Made by a program: the position numbers and the translations under genes
Part shown: positions 1-8,002 of the stretch, in pieces
Position numbering within the stretch: the first letter of the stretch is position 1
Layout of the letters: every line of letters begins with the position of its first letter
Notes under the pieces: model-generated
Databases searched by the model: none
Told to the model about the DNA's origin: nothing
The model's input: only the letters and a program-made list of their open reading frames with translations
DNA from: Pseudomonadota bacterium
GTDB lineage: Bacteria > Pseudomonadota > Alphaproteobacteria > Azospirillales > Azospirillaceae
Assembly: GCA_023416195.1 (NCBI GenBank)
Contig: JAEZID010000097.1
Span: forward strand, 1-10,385
Length of the DNA: 10,385 bases
Reading direction: 5' to 3'

Positions 1-3
1 GGC

Positions 4-1104
4 TTACTTGACCTGGGCGTACTGGCCGTTGTTCCAGCGGTACCAGACATAGGCCGGGGTGGTCACGTCGCCCTTGGCGTCGAAGCCGATCTTGCCGATC
101 ACCGTGTTGTAGGTGTTCTTGCGAAGCACGTCGGCGACCTTGGCGGCGTCGGTCGAGTTGGCCTGCTTGGCCGCCTCGGCCCAGATCTGCAGGGCGGCGT
201 AGGTGTAGAGGGTGTAGCCCTCCGGCTCGTAGCCGGCCTTGCGGAACTTCTCGACGGCTTCCTTGGCTTCCGGCATCTCGCGCGGATCCGGGCCGAAGGT
301 CATCATGGTGCCTTCGCCGGCCGGACCGGTGATCGACCAGTACTCGTTGGTGACCAGCGCGTCGCCGGAGACGATCGGGGCGTTCAGGCCCTGGTCCTTC
401 ATCTGGCGGGCCAGCAGGCCGGCCTCGGTGTGATAGCCGCCGACGTAGACGACGTCGATGGCTTCCTGCTTCAGCTTGGAGACGAGCGCCGAGTAGTCCT
501 TTTCACCGGCGGTGTAGGCCTCGTAGATCTTCTCCTTCTGACCGCCGGCGTTCAGCGCCTTCTGCGTCTCGTCGGCGAGGCCCTTACCGTAGGCCGACTT
601 GTCGTGCAGGATGGCGACGTTCTTGCCCTTGTACTTCTCAAGAAGGTACTTGCCGGCGATGATGCCCTGCTGATCGTCACGGCCGCAGACGCGGAAGACG
701 TTCTTGAGGCCCTGCTCGGTCAGCTTCGGGTTGGTCGAGGCCGGGGAGATCTGCAGGATGCCTTCCTCGGCGTAGACTTGGCTCGCCGGGATCGACGAGC
801 CCGAGCAGAAGTGACCGCCGACGAACTTCACGCCCTTCTTGGCGAGGTCGTTGGCGACCGCGACGGCCTGCTTCGGATCGCACGCATCGTCGCCCACTTC
901 CATCTTCAGCTTCTGGCCGAGGACGCCGCCGGCGGCGTTGATATCCGCGACGGCCTGCTCCATGCCCTTCTTCATCTGCTCGCCGAAGGTGGCGTACTGG
1001 CCGGTGATCGGGCCGGCGGTGGCCACCGCGATGTCGGCCTTGGCCGCCGTGGCGGTCAGCGCGGTCGCCGCGACCGCGGCGAGGAGGGACAGCTTGTACT
1101 TCAT
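4..1104 (-). CDS. livK: Branched-chain amino acid ABC transporter, periplasmic substrate-binding protein (LivK/LivJ type)
   Basis: This is the type I periplasmic binding protein that captures leucine, isoleucine, valine or a related amino acid and delivers it to the LivHM channel encoded upstream. The 366-residue product starts with a clear Sec signal peptide (MKYKLSLLAA..., hydrophobic core, likely cleavage after AKA at residues 21-23). The mature protein opens with DIAVATAGPITGQ, the first strand of the Peripla_BP_6 fold. C75 and C100 match the disulfide pair of E. coli LivJ, and SGSS (101-104), PAST (121-124) and AYG (171-173) lie where the ligand-binding residues fall in the family. An in-frame ATG 11 codons upstream (1137) is possible, but the start at 1104 gives a proper signal peptide and has AGGGAG 12 nt upstream. 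Substrate specificity cannot be read from sequence. The gene ends three bases from the window edge. Confidence 0.95.
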   Translation of the reverse strand: MKYKLSLLAAVAATALTATAAKADIAVATAGPITGQYATFGEQMKKGMEQAVADINAAGGVLGQKLKMEVGDDACDPKQAVAVANDLAKKGVKFVGGHFCSGSSIPASQVYAEEGILQISPASTNPKLTEQGLKNVFRVCGRDDQQGIIAGKYLLEKYKGKNVAILHDKSAYGKGLADETQKALNAGGQKEKIYEAYTAGEKDYSALVSKLKQEAIDVVYVGGYHTEAGLLARQMKDQGLNAPIVSGDALVTNEYWSITGPAGEGTMMTFGPDPREMPEAKEAVEKFRKAGYEPEGYTLYTYAALQIWAEAAKQANSTDAAKVADVLRKNTYNTVIGKIGFDAKGDVTTPAYVWYRWNNGQYAQVK

Positions 1105-1303
1105 GACGTTTGTTTGCTCCCTGTTATAAGTCGTCACGCGGACCCCCGCTTGGGGCCTTGTCCGCCGGGTCGCTCGGGCACCCTCTTGGGTAAGCCCTTT
1201 GGGAAACGCCCCGGCGGTTCAAGCTTCTACTATACCTCGACTGTCACCAAGTGCGACAGTTTCACCGCCCCAACTATCCGATTTGGATAGGTCGGGAACA
1301 CCC
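1105..1303 (-). promoter_or_regulatory. livK upstream region with two inverted repeats
   Basis: These 199 bases separate livK from the tightly packed livHMGF group and contain no credible gene. Two inverted repeats are visible. ACTGTC (1240-1245) pairs with GACAGT (1255-1260) across a 9-nt loop, and CTATCC (1274-1279) pairs with GGATAG (1285-1290) across a 5-nt loop. Neither is followed on the minus strand by a T-run, so neither is a standard Rho-independent terminator. They may be operator half-sites, processing signals or weak attenuators. A TATAGT hexamer (minus strand, 1229-1234) resembles a -10 box, but no good -35 lies at normal spacing. AGGGAG at 1117-1122 is the livK ribosome binding site. 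A separate livK promoter is inferred from the gap, not proven. Confidence 0.4.
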
Positions 1304-1663
1304 TTACTCGGCGAGATGGCCACCCACACGCTCGCGCCAGCCGAAGGGTCCGGAGCGCTCGTACAACCAAGGATACTGGGACACCATGCGCCGCGCGAGC
1401 GCGATGCGGTAGGCGGTCAGCGTGATCGCGCCGATCACCACCGTGTGCACCACGAATCCGTAGAGCGACAGCAGCTGGCCGCCGAACAGGCCCCAGGTCA
1501 GGAAACGGTCGCCGACGCCCAGCAGCAGGATATAGGAAAAGACCACCCACTGCGGCTTCCAGCCTTCCGCCAGCGTCTGGCCGGTCAGGATGCCGCAGCC
1601 GCCGAACACCAGCACGGTCAGGCCCAGGAAGACCGGCAGGCTTGAGCCGAGAATCCCGTCCAT
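1304..1663 (-). CDS. Small three-helix membrane protein in the liv operon (DUF6867-like)
   Basis: This 119-residue protein has about three membrane segments (roughly residues 9-29, 39-60 and 66-88) and a basic, aromatic cytoplasmic-looking tail containing RRMVSQYPWLYERSGPFGWR. I recall it as the DUF6867 type found beside liv transporter genes in Rhodospirillales, but that family assignment is from memory. No function is known to me. Its ATG overlaps the livF TGA by one base (TGATG), and it has the best Shine-Dalgarno in the window, AAGGAGGT with a 5-nt spacer. It is therefore very probably expressed and coupled to livF. Its position suggests an accessory or stabilising subunit of the importer. 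It has no ATP-binding motif or EAA loop, so it is neither a standard ATPase nor a standard permease. The protein is real with high confidence; the role is inference. Confidence 0.85.
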   Translation of the reverse strand: MDGILGSSLPVFLGLTVLVFGGCGILTGQTLAEGWKPQWVVFSYILLLGVGDRFLTWGLFGGQLLSLYGFVVHTVVIGAITLTAYRIALARRMVSQYPWLYERSGPFGWRERVGGHLAE

Positions 1664-2373
1664 CAGTGACCTCCTTCCAGATAGGCCGCGCGCACTTCCT
1701 CGTTGGCCAGCAGCTCCGCCCCGGTGCCCGACATGGTCACCTTGCCGTTGACCATGACGTAGCCGCGATGGGCCAGCTTCAACGCGTGGAAGGCGTTCTG
1801 CTCCACCATGAACACGGTCATCTTCTGCTCGCGGTTGATGTCCTTCACCGCCTGGAAGATCTGCTTCACGACCAGCGGGGCGAGGCCCAGCGACGGCTCG
1901 TCCAGCAGCAGCAGGCGCGGCTGGCTCATCAGCGCGCGGCCGATGGCGAGCATCTGCTGCTCGCCGCCGGACATGGTGCCGGCGCGCTGGTTGATGCGCT
2001 CCTTCAGGCGCGGGAACAGCGTCAGGACGCGCTCCAGCTCCGTGGCGAAGCTGCCCGGCTTGGCGGTGATGGAGCCCATCTGGAGGTTTTCCAGCACGCT
2101 CATGCGCGGGAAGATGCGCCGCCCTTCCGGCGATTGGGCGATGCCGCGGCGGACGATCTCGTAGGTGGGCAGGTCGGTGATGTCCTCCCCCTCGAAATAC
2201 ACGCGGCCCATGCGGGCGCGCGGGTTGCCGCAGATGGTCATGAGAAGGGTGGACTTGCCGGCGCCGTTGGCGCCGATCAGCGAAACGATCTCGCCCGACC
2301 CGATCTCGATGTCGATGCCCTTCAGCGCCTCGATGGCGCCGTAGAAGGTGTGGACGCCCGATACCTTCAGCAT
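1663..2373 (-). CDS. livF: Branched-chain amino acid ABC transporter ATP-binding protein LivF
   Basis: This is one of the two ATPase subunits that power the LivHM channel on the cytoplasmic face. The 236 residues match normal LivF length. The motifs are in order: Walker A GANGAGKST (34-42), Q-loop Q80, ABC signature MSGGEQQ (134-140) and Walker B LLLLDEP (155-160 region, catalytic E159). The switch region reads VEQN (190-193) with glutamine where most ABC ATPases have histidine; this is usual for LivF and not a defect. The start ATG lies 3 nt after the livG stop, with a GAGGGGG ribosome binding site inside the end of livG. The 3' end overlaps the next gene by one base. LivF is expected to pair with LivG as a heterodimer. 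Confidence 0.97.
   Translation of the reverse strand: MLKVSGVHTFYGAIEALKGIDIEIGSGEIVSLIGANGAGKSTLLMTICGNPRARMGRVYFEGEDITDLPTYEIVRRGIAQSPEGRRIFPRMSVLENLQMGSITAKPGSFATELERVLTLFPRLKERINQRAGTMSGGEQQMLAIGRALMSQPRLLLLDEPSLGLAPLVVKQIFQAVKDINREQKMTVFMVEQNAFHALKLAHRGYVMVNGKVTMSGTGAELLANEEVRAAYLEGGH
1664..1676 (-). promoter_or_regulatory. Near-perfect Shine-Dalgarno for the DUF6867-like gene
   Basis: Reading on the minus strand, AAGGAGGT (1669-1676) followed by CACTG precedes the ATG at 1663. All eight bases match the anti-Shine-Dalgarno end of 16S rRNA and the spacer is optimal. The site lies inside the last codons of livF. It fixes the start of the small gene and implies efficient re-initiation after livF. 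Confidence 0.85.
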
Positions 2374-2376
2374 GGC

Positions 2377-3275
2377 TCAGGCCCCCTCTTCGGCGCGCTT
2401 GGCGACTTCGGGCAGGTCGGCGGCGACCTCCGGCGGCAGCTCCCCGTCCTCCTCCTCGCCGAGGTAGGCGCGGATCACCGCCGGGTCGTTCTTCACGAAC
2501 TGCGGGTCGCCGTCGGAGATCTTGCGCCCGTAGTCGAGCACCACGACGTGGTCGGAAATGGTCATCACGACGCTCATGTCGTGCTCGATCAGGAGCACGC
2601 CCGTCTTGTGGTCGTCACGGATGAAGGTGAGGATCTCGGCCAGATCGGCCGACTCGCGCGGGTTCAGACCGGCGGCCGGCTCGTCCAGGCAGAGCATCAC
2701 CGGCTCGGTGCACATGGCGCGCGCGATCTCCAGGCGGCGCTGCGCGCCGTAGGGGAGATTGCCGGCTTCCCAGTCGGCGAACTCCAGCAGCCGCACGCGG
2801 TCAAGCCAGTATTTCGCCAGCTCGACCGACTCGCGCTCCACCTTGGTATAGCTGGGCAGCCCCAGCAGACCGGCGATGGAAAAGCCCGACGCCTTGATCA
2901 GCTTGTTGTGCTGGGCGACGACCAGATTCTCCAGAACGCTCATGCCGCCGAACAGGCGGATGTTCTGGAAGGTGCGCGCCACGCTGGCCTGCTGCGAGAT
3001 GCGGTAACCCGGCATCCGCTCCAGCAGGAACTCCTTGCCATCGGGATGGCGCAGCGTCAGCCGGCCGCCCGTCGGGGTGTAGCAGCCCGTGCTGCAGTTG
3101 AACAGCGTGGTCTTGCCCGCGCCGTTCGGGCCGATGATCGCGGTGATCTCGCCGTTGCGCGCGGTGAAGGAGACGTCGTTCACCGCCACCAGACCGCCGA
3201 AGCGCATGGTGAGGTGTTCGACCGTCAGAAGGGGCGTGTCGTTTTTCACGGTGGAGGTCATGGAAAGATCCGTCG

Positions 3276-3279
<4 letters not shown>
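2377..3279 (-). CDS. livG: Branched-chain amino acid ABC transporter ATP-binding protein LivG
   Basis: This is the second ATPase subunit, 300 residues. It shows Walker A GPNGAGKTT (50-58), Q-loop Q105 in ARTFQNIRLF, the LivG-type signature YGAQRRLEIARAM (177-189), Walker B MLCLDEPAAGLNP (from 195, catalytic E200) and switch histidine H233 in IEHD. The signature departs from LSGGQ in the way typical of LivG. Compared with about 255 residues for E. coli LivG, this copy has some 20 extra residues at the N-terminus and an acidic, Ala/Glu/Pro-rich tail after the conserved AYLGE (271-275). The chosen start is GTG at 3279, overlapping the livM stop as GTGA, because GGGGAGGG lies just upstream. The alternative ATG at 3261 lacks a good ribosome binding site but would still give the whole ABC domain. 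Confidence 0.95.
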
Positions 3280-4793
<1,514 letters not shown>

Positions 4794-4797
4794 GGCC

Positions 4798-5703
4798 TTA
4801 CACCTTCTCGATTTCCGGACGGCCCAGCAGGCCGGTCGGACGGAAGATCAGGACGAGCACGAGGATGGTGAAGGTCGCGACGTCCTTCCACTCGCTGCCC
4901 ATGTAGCCCGACCAGAACGCCTCGATGAGGCCGATGACGACGCCGCCGAGCATGGCGCCCGGCAACGACCCGATGCCGCCCAGAACCGCCGCCGTGAACG
5001 CCTTAACGCCGGCCAGGAAGCCGATGTAGAAGTCGATCACGCCGTAAATCAGCAGCACCATCATGCCGGCCACGGCGGCCAGCGCCGCACCCATGACGAA
5101 GGTCAGGGAGATGATGCGGTCGACGTTGACGCCCAGCAGGCCGGCCATCGTCTTGTCCTGCTCGCAGGCGCGCTGCGCGCGGCCCAGCTCGGTCCGGGTG
5201 ATCAGCTGGGTGAAGCCGTACATCAGCGCCACCGTGATCACGATGGTCGCCAGGCGCACGTAGCTGACCGACACCGCCCCGTCCATCATCGTCAGATTGC
5301 CGGTCAGGATCGGCTGCAACGGCTTGCTGCGCGCGCCCTGAAGGATCTGGACGTAGTTCTGGAGGAAGATCGACATGCCGATGGCGGAGATCAGCGGCGC
5401 CAGACGCGGCGAACTGCGCAACGGCCGGTAGGCGATCCGCTCCACCGTCCATCCGTAGACGGCGGTGAACAGCATCGACGCCGCCAGCATCACCAGCAGC
5501 GCCAGCGGCACCCAGGTGATCCCCAGGCTTCCCAGCGCCAGAAAGGTGATCAGCGCCACGAAGGCGCCGATCATGTAAATTTCACCGTGGGCGAAATTGA
5601 TCATGCCGATGATGCCGTACACCATCGTGTAGCCGATGGCGATGAGGCCGTAGATGGCGCCCAGCGACAGGCCGTTGATCAACTGTTGAAGAAAATAATC
5701 CAT
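4798..5703 (-). CDS. livH: Branched-chain amino acid ABC transporter permease LivH
   Basis: This is the other channel subunit and the first gene of the operon. The 301 residues match normal LivH length. The conserved start QQLINGLSLGAIYGLIAIGY (6-25), MINFAHGE (34-41) and the EAA-type loop TELGRAQRACEQDKTMAGLL (171-190) identify it, as does LGGIGSLPGAMLGG (241-254). About eight hydrophobic segments are visible. The ATG at 5703 is preceded by GAGGTGAGG with a 5-nt effective spacer, a good ribosome binding site. The promoter must lie in the long gene-free stretch upstream. Nothing is missing or unusual in the protein itself. Confidence 0.97.
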   Translation of the reverse strand: MDYFLQQLINGLSLGAIYGLIAIGYTMVYGIIGMINFAHGEIYMIGAFVALITFLALGSLGITWVPLALLVMLAASMLFTAVYGWTVERIAYRPLRSSPRLAPLISAIGMSIFLQNYVQILQGARSKPLQPILTGNLTMMDGAVSVSYVRLATIVITVALMYGFTQLITRTELGRAQRACEQDKTMAGLLGVNVDRIISLTFVMGAALAAVAGMMVLLIYGVIDFYIGFLAGVKAFTAAVLGGIGSLPGAMLGGVVIGLIEAFWSGYMGSEWKDVATFTILVLVLIFRPTGLLGRPEIEKV

Positions 5704-5986
5704 GCCTCACCTCGCCCTTAGCGCTTCGCGCAGGCATGGGCGAGCGAGACGGGCACGCTCGGTACACCGGTCACGTGAACAGGCACTCCCTGCTCTGGCT
5801 TCCCGCGCCCATAGGCTCGGGGCCAAGATTGTTGTCTGGTCGGAACGTTAGCCCAGCCCGTTGCAAGGGGGAAGAGGGCAAACATTCATTCGATATTCGG
5901 TAGTACCAATTTTCTACCAATTTGCAATATCGATTCATGACAGATGCGTGAACTTTACACTTGCAAAAATCAGGGGAAGTAATTTT
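5704..5986 (-). promoter_or_regulatory. Long gene-free upstream region and presumed leader of the liv operon
   Basis: Together with the terminator next to it, this fills a 351-base gap between livH and the exported-protein gene. I see no coding gene in it. The part next to livH (5704-5870) is GC-rich, with small possible hairpins such as GAGCG/CGCTC near 5742-5760 and the 8-bp palindrome TCACGTGA at 5771-5778. The distal part (5870-5986) is strikingly AT-rich for this genome and carries the repeat element listed separately. No confident -35/-10 pair could be picked. Two 13-codon ORFs (5848-5889 and 5771-5812) lack ribosome binding sites and lack runs of Leu/Ile/Val codons, so classical leader-peptide attenuation is not supported. 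Confidence 0.45.
5890..5933. repeat. Nested inverted and direct repeats upstream of livH
   Basis: TCGATATT (5890-5897) and AATATCGA (5926-5933) form a perfect 8-bp inverted repeat around 28 bases. Inside it, GGTAG (5899-5903) pairs with CTACC (5914-5918), and TACCAATTT occurs twice as a direct repeat (5904-5912 and 5915-5923) at an 11-base period, close to one helical turn. The arrangement suits cooperative binding of a dimeric regulator or a DNA-bending protein, but no known consensus was matched. It lies about 190-230 bases upstream of the livH start. Confidence 0.5.
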
Positions 5987-6026
5987 TGGAAAGAAAAAGG
6001 CCCCCTCCGTGGAACGGAGAGGGCCT
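5987..6026 (-). terminator. Rho-independent terminator of the four-cysteine exported-protein gene
   Basis: On the minus strand, AGGCCC followed by a further 6-bp stem pairs across a 5-nt loop (6010-6014). The 12-position stem (5998-6009 with 6015-6026) has a single C-A mismatch and is followed by TTTTTCTTTCC. It starts about 30 bases after the stop codon at 6055. There is no matching T-run on the plus strand, so it works in one direction. It insulates the liv operon from the upstream gene, so livH needs its own promoter. Confidence 0.93.
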
Positions 6027-6054
6027 CTGAAAGAAGGCTTGGGTCCCGGCCGCC

Positions 6055-6846
6055 TCAGCGACTGGCGGAGGCCTGCTGCGCCTTGACCGGGTCCTTGGGC
6101 TTGGCCGGGGCCTTGGCGGTCGCCTTGCCCGTGGCCGCCTTGGCGGCGGGCTTGGACGCGCGGCTCGACGGAGCCTGCGCGACATGCACAGGGGCGTCGG
6201 GGTTGCTGACCACCTTCACGTCGCACAGCGGCTTGCTGGACAGGTGCATCACGCCGGCGTTCTTGTCGTCGCCCGTCAAGGTGCGGATGTCTTCCGGCGT
6301 CATCTCCGTTGCCGCCTTGGTGCGGTCGACGAAGTTGTAGCAATAGTTCGTGGTACCGATCACCGCCGCGCGGCGGCTGATCTCGTTCGCCATCTCCGTG
6401 CGGAACATGTCGAACTGCCGGGTCGCGTTGCCGCCGCCGGCCTTGCGGAAATGGTCGATCATCGCCGCTTCCGAATTGGAGAGCAGCGCGCGGTTCTTGA
6501 TCGTGAAATCCTGATAGACGTTGAACGGCTTCTTGTCCGGATACACCTGCTGGCAGGTCAGGCCGACCACCATCATCTCGGTGTGCATGCGGATGGTCTG
6601 CTCCGCCGCGTGCTCCGCCCGGTTGTAGCAGGCCTGCGCCTTGCCACCCGACGACTTCGCGGCGGGCTTGGCGGCGGCCGGCTTGGGCGCGGCCGGCGGC
6701 TTGGCCGCGACCTGCACCGGCTCCTTCGCCGCATCCTTGGCGGCAGCCGGCACGGCGGCACCGGCGATCAGGACGGCGAGACCGGCCGTGGCGGCGCGGC
6801 CAAGGGTGAGGGAAGAAAAGCGATGAGCGGCGCGCTGACGAATCAT
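6055..6846 (-). CDS. Exported protein of unknown function with four cysteines and Ala/Lys/Pro-rich arms
   Basis: I do not recognise this 263-residue protein. It has an N-terminal signal sequence (basic start MIRQR, hydrophobic stretch about 17-33, likely cleavage near residue 36). An Ala/Lys/Pro-rich arm follows (about 37-66), then a compact middle region (about 70-210), then a second Ala/Lys/Pro-rich arm to the end. The middle region holds four cysteines at 73, 98, 169 and 208, which could form two disulfides in the periplasm, and looks mainly helical. The basic arms resemble flexible linkers that might contact peptidoglycan or LPS, but that is inference. The start at 6846 is chosen because it gives a signal peptide and has GGAG 11 nt upstream; the longer reading to 7104 would bury the signal. 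It is a monocistronic gene with its own promoter-like site and terminator. Confidence 0.85.
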   Translation of the reverse strand: MIRQRAAHRFSSLTLGRAATAGLAVLIAGAAVPAAAKDAAKEPVQVAAKPPAAPKPAAAKPAAKSSGGKAQACYNRAEHAAEQTIRMHTEMMVVGLTCQQVYPDKKPFNVYQDFTIKNRALLSNSEAAMIDHFRKAGGGNATRQFDMFRTEMANEISRRAAVIGTTNYCYNFVDRTKAATEMTPEDIRTLTGDDKNAGVMHLSSKPLCDVKVVSNPDAPVHVAQAPSSRASKPAAKAATGKATAKAPAKPKDPVKAQQASASR

Positions 6847-6914
6847 CGTTGGTACGGCTCCGGTGGCCCGTGTTGGCGGGCGAAATCTTCCGATTCCGGC
6901 CCTCTCTTTCGCTG

Positions 6915-6942
6915 GTTCTACTCGATCCGAAGAAGCGGTCAA
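6915..6942 (-). promoter_or_regulatory. Candidate sigma-70 type promoter for the exported-protein gene
   Basis: On the minus strand, TTGACC (6937-6942, five of six matches to the -35 consensus) is followed after 16 bases by TAGAAC (6915-6920, four of six matches to the -10 consensus). This is the best promoter match noticed in the divergent intergenic region (6847-7072) and would give a leader of about 60 bases before the ATG at 6846. No similarly convincing promoter was found for the plus-strand kinase gene in the same region. Confidence 0.5.
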
Positions 6943-7072
6943 CCCATATCCGCGCCTTCCCGGCGATTTGTCCCAACCCATGGCGTTTTTGCCGATGGTT
7001 GCTTCGGTTGGACGTTCCCGGCCATTGTCGAGTATTTTCAAGCTCATCCCACTCACTGTCCGGCGAACGGCC

Positions 7073-8002
7073 ATGATCCGCATCGGAATCGACCTTGGCG
7101 GCACGAAGACGGAAGGAATTGCCCTCGACCGTCACGGCAACCAGATTGCCCGCCGTCGCGTTGCCACCCCTCGGGGGGATTATGCCGCCACGCTACATAC
7201 GATCGTAGGACTGGTCGGAGAACTGGAGTCCTCGGCGGGCGGCGGTCGCGCCATGGTCGGCGTGGGCATCCCCGGCATCGTCTCGCCGGTCACGGGGCTG
7301 GTGAAGAACGCCAACTCCACATGGCTGATCGGGCGACCGTTCGACCGCGACCTGTCCGATGCGCTCGGCCGTCCGGTGCGGGTGGAGAACGACGCCAACT
7401 GCCTCGCCGTGTCGGAAGCGACGGACGGGGCGGGCGCCGGATGCGGCGTGGTGTTCGCGGCGATCCTGGGCACCGGCTGCGGGGCCGGCATCGTGGCGAA
7501 CGGGCGGGTCCTGTCGGGCCGCAACGCGGTGGGCGGCGAGTGGGGGCACAACCCCCTACCCTGGCCCCGGCCGGCGGAGGGGGAGCTTCCCGGCCCGGCC
7601 TGCTACTGCGGCCAGCACGGCTGCCTGGAAACCTTCGTGTCCGGTCCGGCGGTCGCCGCCGACCACGAGGCCGTCACCGGCGAAAGGCTGTCCACGGAAG
7701 AGGTCGCCGCCCGCGCCGAGGCCGGAGACCCGGCCTGCCGCGCCACGCTCGACCGGCTGGTGGACCGGCTGGGGCGCGGGCTGGCGAGCATCGTCAACAT
7801 CCTCGACCCGGACGTGATCGTGCTGGGCGGCGGCTTGTCGAACGTGGCGATGCTCTACGACGCCCAGCCGCCGGCCATCGAGCGCTGGGCCTTTTCTGAC
7901 CGCATCGACACGCCGGTGCGCCGCGCCGTGCACGGCGATTCAAGCGGCGTGCGCGGCGCGGCGTGGCTGTGGCGGCCGGACGAGGCCCATCAGTCGATCT
8001 GA
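7073..8002 (+). CDS. ROK-family sugar kinase, probably Mak-type fructokinase
   Basis: This cytoplasmic ROK kinase of 309 residues most likely phosphorylates fructose, or a related hexose, with ATP. The ATP-binding start reads GIDLGGTKTEGIAL (5-18). ENDAN (105-109) carries the catalytic aspartate D107, and ILGTGCGAGI (131-140) is the phosphate-binding loop. GEWGHNPLPW (155-164) precedes the zinc motif CYCGQHGCLE (177-186), with H159, C177, C179 and C184 as ligands. NPLPW next to GEWGH, CYCG, and the C-terminal HGDSSGVRGAAWLW (288-300 region) match my memory of E. coli Mak better than NagK. An N-acetylglucosamine or glucose kinase remains possible. The start at 7073 puts the ATP motif at the N-terminus as in other ROK kinases; the in-frame extension to 6863 has no domain. 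The ribosome binding site is weak. The gene is divergent from the exported protein and convergent with the next gene. Confidence 0.9.
   Translation: MIRIGIDLGGTKTEGIALDRHGNQIARRRVATPRGDYAATLHTIVGLVGELESSAGGGRAMVGVGIPGIVSPVTGLVKNANSTWLIGRPFDRDLSDALGRPVRVENDANCLAVSEATDGAGAGCGVVFAAILGTGCGAGIVANGRVLSGRNAVGGEWGHNPLPWPRPAEGELPGPACYCGQHGCLETFVSGPAVAADHEAVTGERLSTEEVAARAEAGDPACRATLDRLVDRLGRGLASIVNILDPDVIVLGGGLSNVAMLYDAQPPAIERWAFSDRIDTPVRRAVHGDSSGVRGAAWLWRPDEAHQSI

Noticed and set aside
430..1290. 286-codon plus-strand open reading frame opposite livK
   Set aside because: The translation is a Leu/Asp/Arg/Gly-rich shadow of a clear binding-protein gene and has no recognisable motif.
5771..5778. Palindrome TCACGTGA upstream of livH
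   Set aside because: A single 8-bp palindrome without a second copy or flanking symmetry is not enough to call an operator.
5771..5812. Possible 13-residue leader peptide upstream of livH (also 5848-5889)
   Set aside because: Neither has a ribosome binding site or a run of Leu, Ile or Val codons, and neither is followed by a terminator-like hairpin with a T-run.
6863..7072. 70-codon N-terminal extension of the ROK kinase
   Set aside because: ROK kinases begin almost at the ATP-binding GIDLGGTK motif. The extension has no domain character and overlaps the divergent promoter region.
6847..7104. N-terminal extension of the exported four-cysteine protein
   Set aside because: The longer start would place about 86 residues of non-conserved sequence before a good signal peptide and would run into the kinase gene start. 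The ATG at 6846 has a ribosome binding site and a promoter-like site upstream.
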